Below are positions 60,372-64,000 of a stretch of 64,000 nt of DNA, one piece after another. Location of the stretch: positions 496,001 through 560,000 of the forward strand of contig NZ_JAGTWO010000004.1 in NCBI RefSeq assembly GCF_018842675.1. The letters are read 5' to 3'. Every line of letters starts with the position of its first letter. Within the stretch, counting starts at the first letter, position 1. The notes beneath the pieces are model-generated. The model was not told where the DNA came from. It searched no databases and saw only the letters and a list, made by a program, of their open reading frames with translations. The position numbers and the translations under genes are program-made. The stretch comes from Candidatus Pantoea bituminis. Its GTDB lineage: Bacteria; Pseudomonadota; Gammaproteobacteria; Enterobacterales; Enterobacteriaceae.

Positions 60372-60575
60372 ATGCGACTCTCAATGTTGTTCCTTGTTAC
60401 GGCGCTTTCTGCCATCCCAGCTCTTGCTATGGCGCAGATGGCTGAACCTTTTAATCCGCCTGCTGGGCTGCACCCGCATTCGCAGGGTACTCAGCATGAA
60501 ATTCTGGGTGATGGACAGTTGCCGCAACACAGTCAGGGTAATCCCGCTACAGCAGGTTTTGCCGATACGTTTTAA
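60372..60575 (+). CDS. Small exported protein of unknown function
   Basis: A 67-residue frame with a good signal peptide (MRLSMLFLVTALSAIPALA, cleavage near AMA) and a His/Pro/Gln-rich mature part of about 45 residues (HPHSQGTQHEIL, LPQHSQGNPATAG). I recognise no family. ATG 60354 (six residues longer) is possible; both have weak ribosome binding sites. The signal peptide is the main reason to accept the gene. Confidence 0.5.
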   Translation: MRLSMLFLVTALSAIPALAMAQMAEPFNPPAGLHPHSQGTQHEILGDGQLPQHSQGNPATAGFADTF

Positions 60576-60862
60576 TCTGACAGAACACGCGCGCGTGCAA
60601 ACGTGATATGTGCTTTAAGCTCCGCTTCAGGCACATACGCATGAACGGCTTTTACCTGAGTCCTGTTACGCGCTCATCTGTTATTAGCGAGCCGTAAATC
60701 AGGCTTTCTGACCCGCTTTTCTGTACTTCTCTGTACTTCGACGCGCTTCTCCTCCTCTTTTTAAGTCGCCTCTTCCTGCGTCACTTCACACCTTTTATTG
60801 CGCTTCTCCGAATTCATAAAATATGTTTTAGGCGTGCCGATCGCATTTTTCGTCATTGTGGT

Positions 60863-60885
60863 TAAGATATATCATAGCTATCTTA
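60863..60885. promoter_or_regulatory. Inverted repeat TAAGATA-N9-TATCTTA before yqjH
   Basis: Perfect 7-bp arms separated by nine bases, ~110 bases upstream of yqjH. It is a candidate operator of the neighbouring PadR regulator YqjI, which represses yqjH in E. coli. Confidence 0.5.
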
Positions 60886-60897
60886 CTGGCGTTAGAT

Positions 60898-60916
60898 GAG
60901 AATGATTTTGATTTCA
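60898..60916. promoter_or_regulatory. Fur-like box before yqjH
   Basis: GAGAATGATTTTGATTTC resembles the Fur consensus GATAATGATAATCATTATC in most positions and lies upstream of a ferric-siderophore reductase gene. Confidence 0.6.
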
Positions 60917-60996
60917 TAACCGGAAAATGGGTTGCGGTGGCTAGCGGTGTAATGCGCTGTGGCGCTGACAATCTGCATCGTGACAGGAGCTGACTT

Positions 60997-61788
60997 TTGC
61001 GAGATAACAAGAAAGAGATCCCAGGTCGTGCGCCACAGCGCGTGCGCAACGAATTACGTTTTCGCCACATCACCGTGACGAGTAAAACCAAAGTCGCCAA
61101 TCATTTCTGGCGCATCGTTTTTAAGGGTAGCGATCTGGCTGGCTTTAACTCGCCCGGTTTTGATGATCACATCAAAATCTTTTTCCCTGAAGCGGGTAGC
61201 GGCGAGTTAGCGCTGCCGCAGATGACTGATGAAGGCATCGTATGGAAAGAGGGCGTGCGTCCTCCAGCGCGTGATTATACGCCGCTGGAGTTTGATGGTG
61301 AATCTTCCCTCACCATCGATTTTTATATTCATGAAAGCGGTGTCGCCAGCGATTGGGCAACGCGAGCAAACATTGGCGACACGCTAATCATGGGCGGCCC
61401 GCGTGGTTCGCTGGTGGTTCCAACGGATTACGCTTTCCAGCTTTATGTCTGTGACGAAACCGGTTTACCGGCTTTTAAGCGTCGTAAAAAAGATCTGCAG
61501 GCTGAAGCGCTGCATCTTTTCGCTTACACCGACGAGCAAACCGGGCGCGGTTATCTGCCGGATCTGGCCGAGGTGAATGTCAGCTGGCTCGGTAACGGCA
61601 CCATGCAAAGTGAAAACCTGGGCACGCTGATCGCCGCGCTGGACAATATCGCTATTCCGCAGGATGAGTCTTTCATCTGGCTGACCGGTGAAGGCAATTT
61701 CGTCAAAACGCTCAGCGACTATTTCACTGTAGATCGCGGTATCGATCCCGCTTACGTACGCGCCGTTGCCTATTGGCACCAGAAGTAG
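60997..61788 (+). CDS. yqjH: Siderophore-interacting ferric reductase, YqjH/ViuB family
   Basis: A 263-residue flavoprotein of the SIP family: FRHITVTSKTKVANHFWRIV, FAD motif ARDYTPLEFD, WATRANIGDTLIMGGPRGS and DETGLPAF. It releases iron from ferric chelates using NAD(P)H in the cytoplasm. The start is TTG 60997, seven bases after AGGAG; no better ATG exists. It is followed on the same strand by yqjI, whose product represses it in E. coli. Confidence 0.88.
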   Translation: MRDNKKEIPGRAPQRVRNELRFRHITVTSKTKVANHFWRIVFKGSDLAGFNSPGFDDHIKIFFPEAGSGELALPQMTDEGIVWKEGVRPPARDYTPLEFDGESSLTIDFYIHESGVASDWATRANIGDTLIMGGPRGSLVVPTDYAFQLYVCDETGLPAFKRRKKDLQAEALHLFAYTDEQTGRGYLPDLAEVNVSWLGNGTMQSENLGTLIAALDNIAIPQDESFIWLTGEGNFVKTLSDYFTVDRGIDPAYVRAVAYWHQK

Positions 61789-61866
61789 CGCTCCCCGCCG
61801 CCTGTGTTGAATTTTGCCAGGCGGCAGACTACTATCAACCTCCTTTTCCCCATCTCCAGGCAGGCA

Positions 61867-62409
61867 ATGAAACAGGACTCAGCATTCTCATGTCATCGCG
61901 ACAGCGCACCGCGTTCAGGAAGCTGTGGCGGGCGTCGTAAACGTCGGGAAAAAATGCTGGATGCCAGTGATATTCGCCTGTTGATGCTGCACTTTCTTGG
62001 GCTGAATGCCGCGCACGGCTACGAACTGATTAAATCGGTTGAGGAACTGTCCAAAGGCGAATATTCCCCCAGTCCCGGCATTATTTATCCGAACCTGACG
62101 CTGCTGGAAGAGATGGATGCCATTCGCGTGGTTGATGCGCAGGCATCACGTAAAGCTTATGCGTTAAAGGCGGCCGGACGTGCATTGCTGGAAGAGAACC
62201 GCGAGCATATCGCTAGTCTGATTGAACGCTTAACGTCGCTGGCGATTTTGGTGAATAATCGTTCTATTCCTGATGTTGATCAGGCGATCCATCAGATGAA
62301 AGCGGCGTTAAATAGTCGCCTTTCGCAGGAAGATATTTCAGAAGAGACGTTGCAGAGCATCATTTCAACCCTCAACGAAGCGGCAAAAAAATCACAACCA
62401 GCTGATTAA
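61867..62409 (+). CDS. yqjI: PadR family regulator, YqjI-like
   Basis: A 180-residue PadR-type winged helix protein (LMLHFLGLNAAHGYELIKSV, GEYSPSPGIIYPNLTLLEEM) with a C-terminal helical dimer domain. The N-terminal extension (CHRDSAPRSGSCGGRRKRR) is much poorer in Cys and His than E. coli YqjI, where it binds nickel. Metal sensing may therefore differ. It lies downstream of yqjH on the same strand. A perfect 11-bp hairpin at its end is the likely terminator. Confidence 0.86.
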   Translation: MKQDSAFSCHRDSAPRSGSCGGRRKRREKMLDASDIRLLMLHFLGLNAAHGYELIKSVEELSKGEYSPSPGIIYPNLTLLEEMDAIRVVDAQASRKAYALKAAGRALLEENREHIASLIERLTSLAILVNNRSIPDVDQAIHQMKAALNSRLSQEDISEETLQSIISTLNEAAKKSQPAD

Positions 62410-62437
62410 CACGTCTGGTTGTGATCTCTCTGTTTTT
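62391..62437 (+). terminator. Terminator overlapping the end of yqjI
   Basis: ATCACAACCAG (62391-62401) and CTGGTTGTGAT (62415-62425) are perfect 11-bp arms, followed by CTCTCTGTTTTT. Confidence 0.75.
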
Positions 62438-62475
62438 AGCGCTGCACTAAGTAAATCTTCTCATTCACCTCAATG

Positions 62476-62775
62476 TTATGCGTTGGCGTCAGGCTTTTTC
62501 CTGTCAACGTGCCCCAGCGAGCGTTCTGGAAAACAGTAATCGCGCACCCGCTGTTTCAGCATTGAAGCATCGGGGAAGCCACCATCGCGCTTGCGCTCCC
62601 ACAACAAAAAAGTATCGACCTTAATTTCAAATATCCCGCCAGTGCCTGGTTTCAGCGTCACCGACGCGAGATCGTCGGCAAACGTGTGCAGCAGCTCCTG
62701 CGCCATCCATGCTGAACGCATTAGCCAGTTACATTGCGTGCAGTAATGTATTTCGATGGTCGGTTTCGGCGTCAT
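62476..62775 (-). CDS. SelT/SelW/SelH (Rdx) family protein
   Basis: A 99-residue thioredoxin-like protein of the Rdx family. It begins MTPKPTIEIHYCTQCNWLMR with the CxxC redox motif; a Cys replaces selenocysteine. LKPGTGGIFEIKVD and LWERKRDGGFPD are conserved. Function unknown, presumed thiol redox. ATG 62775 has GAGG upstream; the 11-residue extension is less likely. Confidence 0.88.
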   Translation of the reverse strand: MTPKPTIEIHYCTQCNWLMRSAWMAQELLHTFADDLASVTLKPGTGGIFEIKVDTFLLWERKRDGGFPDASMLKQRVRDYCFPERSLGHVDRKKPDANA

Positions 62776-62858
62776 GGGGATTACCTCAATAAGATGTTGA
62801 TTATTCACTTAGAAGTGCAGATTAACAAAATGTGCGCTGTAAGAACCCTCTTAATGTA

Positions 62859-62889
62859 AATGCTATTGATAATGATTACCACTTGCATT
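62859..62889. promoter_or_regulatory. Fur box upstream of the TonB-dependent receptor
   Basis: TATTGATAATGATTACC within a longer AATGC...GCATT inverted context matches the Fur consensus well, about 140 bases before the receptor start. Confidence 0.75.
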
Positions 62890-63021
62890 AGATTCTCGGC
62901 AAATAATTCATACCTAAAAATAAGTTCAATTTTTTTATGGCTTTATTGTGCGAAGCCATCTTTTGATACTGTCTGCAAGCGTGTGAGCGAATACTAACAA
63001 TTAATCAGGACTTTCGCGCTC

Positions 63022-64000
63022 ATGTCACTACTTTTTCAGGGAATTACGCCACAGCGGCTGTTTAAAACGGCGCTGATCGCCTCTGCAATTCATACAGCCT
63101 GCGGCTACGCCGCCAGCTCGGATCCTTCTGTTCTTGCACTTTCAGCCAGCAAAAGCAGCAGCAGCGAACCGGTAATGACCGTTAACGCACCCCAAGACGA
63201 AAAACGTGCGGGCAGCAAAACCTCGCTCTCTGCGGCAGAGCTGCGTCAGCGTGGCGCAAACGACTTTGGTTCTATCATGCGTTACGAACCGCTGATCAGC
63301 GCAACCGGCTCCAGCGGCGGTTCGTCTGCTGGGAAAAGTGGTTTCGACCGCGCGGGTTATACGGGTTACAACATTCGTGGGCTGGAAAGTAACCGTGTAG
63401 GTCTGGACGTAGATGGCATTCCGCTGCCGCAAGCCACCGGACGCAGCTATGTTGGACGCGCCGGCCTCGACAGCTTTGGCATCGGTCGTGATTACATTGA
63501 TCCCTACATGTTTGGCCGCATCGACATTGAAAAGGGCGCAACGGCGGTCGATCAACCCAACACCTCAATCGGCGGCAATGTCTCTTTCCGCAACAAAACA
63601 GCGGATGATTACCTGCGTCCGGGTAAGGAAACCTACTTCGGTTACCAAAGCGATTATGACTCTTCGAACCGTAGCTGGCACAACGGCATTACCGCTGCGG
63701 CGGGCGATGACGAGCTGCGCGGTATTTTCGTTTACAGCCGTCGCGACGGGCAGGAAACCGAAAACAACAGCGGCGAACTTGACGCTTACCCAGCGAACTG
63801 GCACTCCGATGCCTTTATGACTTCCGGCATCTGGCAACCCAATGATGAGCACAAACTCAGCGCGACGCTGGATTACTACCACAAAACCAATCATTCGCAT
63901 TACGACAGTTGGGATACATCCGGTAATACCGTTTGGGGCACTGCGCAGCAGCAAAGTGACACGCGCCGTTTCGGCGCGAGCCTGAGTGATGAATACACGC
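63022..64000 (+). CDS. TonB-dependent outer-membrane receptor, 3' end outside window
   Basis: The first 326 codons of a TonB-dependent receptor; the frame is open to the window end. It has a signal peptide (KTALIASAIHTACGYAAS) and a plug domain (SLSAAELRQRGANDFGSIMR, YNIRGLESNRVGLDVDGIP, IDIEKGATAVDQPN, IGGNVSFRNK). The first barrel strands follow. The plug resembles heme/hemoglobin-type receptors, but ligand assignment needs the missing part. A Fur box upstream indicates iron control. A TonB box may be DEKRAGSKTS-adjacent MTVNA. Confidence 0.9.
   Translation, partial: MSLLFQGITPQRLFKTALIASAIHTACGYAASSDPSVLALSASKSSSSEPVMTVNAPQDEKRAGSKTSLSAAELRQRGANDFGSIMRYEPLISATGSSGGSSAGKSGFDRAGYTGYNIRGLESNRVGLDVDGIPLPQATGRSYVGRAGLDSFGIGRDYIDPYMFGRIDIEKGATAVDQPNTSIGGNVSFRNKTADDYLRPGKETYFGYQSDYDSSNRSWHNGITAAAGDDELRGIFVYSRRDGQETENNSGELDAYPANWHSDAFMTSGIWQPNDEHKLSATLDYYHKTNHSHYDSWDTSGNTVWGTAQQQSDTRRFGASLSDEYT

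Larger units (their letters stand above)
60576..60996. other. Leader/promoter region of yqjH
   Basis: About 420 bases without a gene. A nested hairpin TATGTGC...GCACATA with inner AAGC/GCTT is at 60607-60637. The distal part contains a perfect inverted repeat (60863-60885) and a Fur-like box (about 60898-60916) before yqjH. Confidence 0.5.

Noticed and set aside
60215..60415. 66-codon minus-strand frame near the Rob-like gene
   Set aside because: It overlaps the terminator region and the small exported frame, with no supporting features.

Overview
The window is a chromosomal segment from a gammaproteobacterium of order Enterobacterales, most likely family Erwiniaceae and Pantoea-like. That inference rests on Escherichia-type synteny of the prfC-osmY-ytjA-yjjU-yjjV-deoCABD block, of yciGFE, of qorB/ytfH and of yqjH/yqjI. 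These are mixed with accessory genes typical of plant-associated enterics: oxidative L-fucose catabolism, an orphan Hcp/L,D-transpeptidase-fold type VI effector set, and several cyclic-di-GMP enzymes. I assign no species.

Layout. 1-3.2 kb: the 3' part of a GGDEF-EAL gene, ydcR and ylaC. 3.3-4.6 kb: a tandem array of a ~142-bp multi-hairpin repeat followed directly by a small DUF559 endonuclease-like gene; single copies of the same repeat lie at 27.4 and 37.3 kb. 5.5-9.4 kb: a four-gene operon (circularly permuted ATP-grasp, alpha-E, transglutaminase-like, Anbu proteasome-like protease) of a predicted but poorly understood peptide synthesis/processing system. 9.5-13.6 kb: an orphan response regulator and a large PAS-GGDEF-EAL protein. 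13.6-18.6 kb: LacI regulator, MFS transporter and GH31 glycosidase. 18.6-24.1 kb: GntR regulator and L-fucose oxidative operon. 24.1-27.4 kb: ferritin, yjiH-yjiG and an M20 amidohydrolase. 27.8-37.3 kb: prfC to deoD. 37.6-42.5 kb: a PBP2 paralogue, two envelope genes and a soluble PAS-PAS chemoreceptor. 42.6-44.4 kb: tRNA-Phe with a duplicated 3' flank, then hcp, a putative immunity gene and a Tlde1-type effector. 44.8-55.8 kb: diguanylate cyclase, ABM monooxygenase/LysR pair, yciGFE, an orphan sulfonate-type binding protein, treF, qorB/ytfH and a dienelactone hydrolase. 56.5-59.1 kb: a cyanide-insensitive-type bd oxidase with a small third subunit. 59.3-64.0 kb: a Rob-like regulator and an iron block (yqjH, yqjI, TonB-dependent receptor).

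A technical feature colours the whole window. Nine genes that should be intact, including both deoA and deoB, are broken by eleven single-base deletions, all in homopolymer runs. Each reading frame is restored by adding one base to the run. I treat these as probable sequencing errors and annotate the genes full length.

The best candidates for something new are the repeat array with its DUF559 nuclease, the Anbu-linked operon, the tRNA-Phe/type VI locus, the probable AUU start of treF and a dense GATC cluster at 48.0-48.45 kb.
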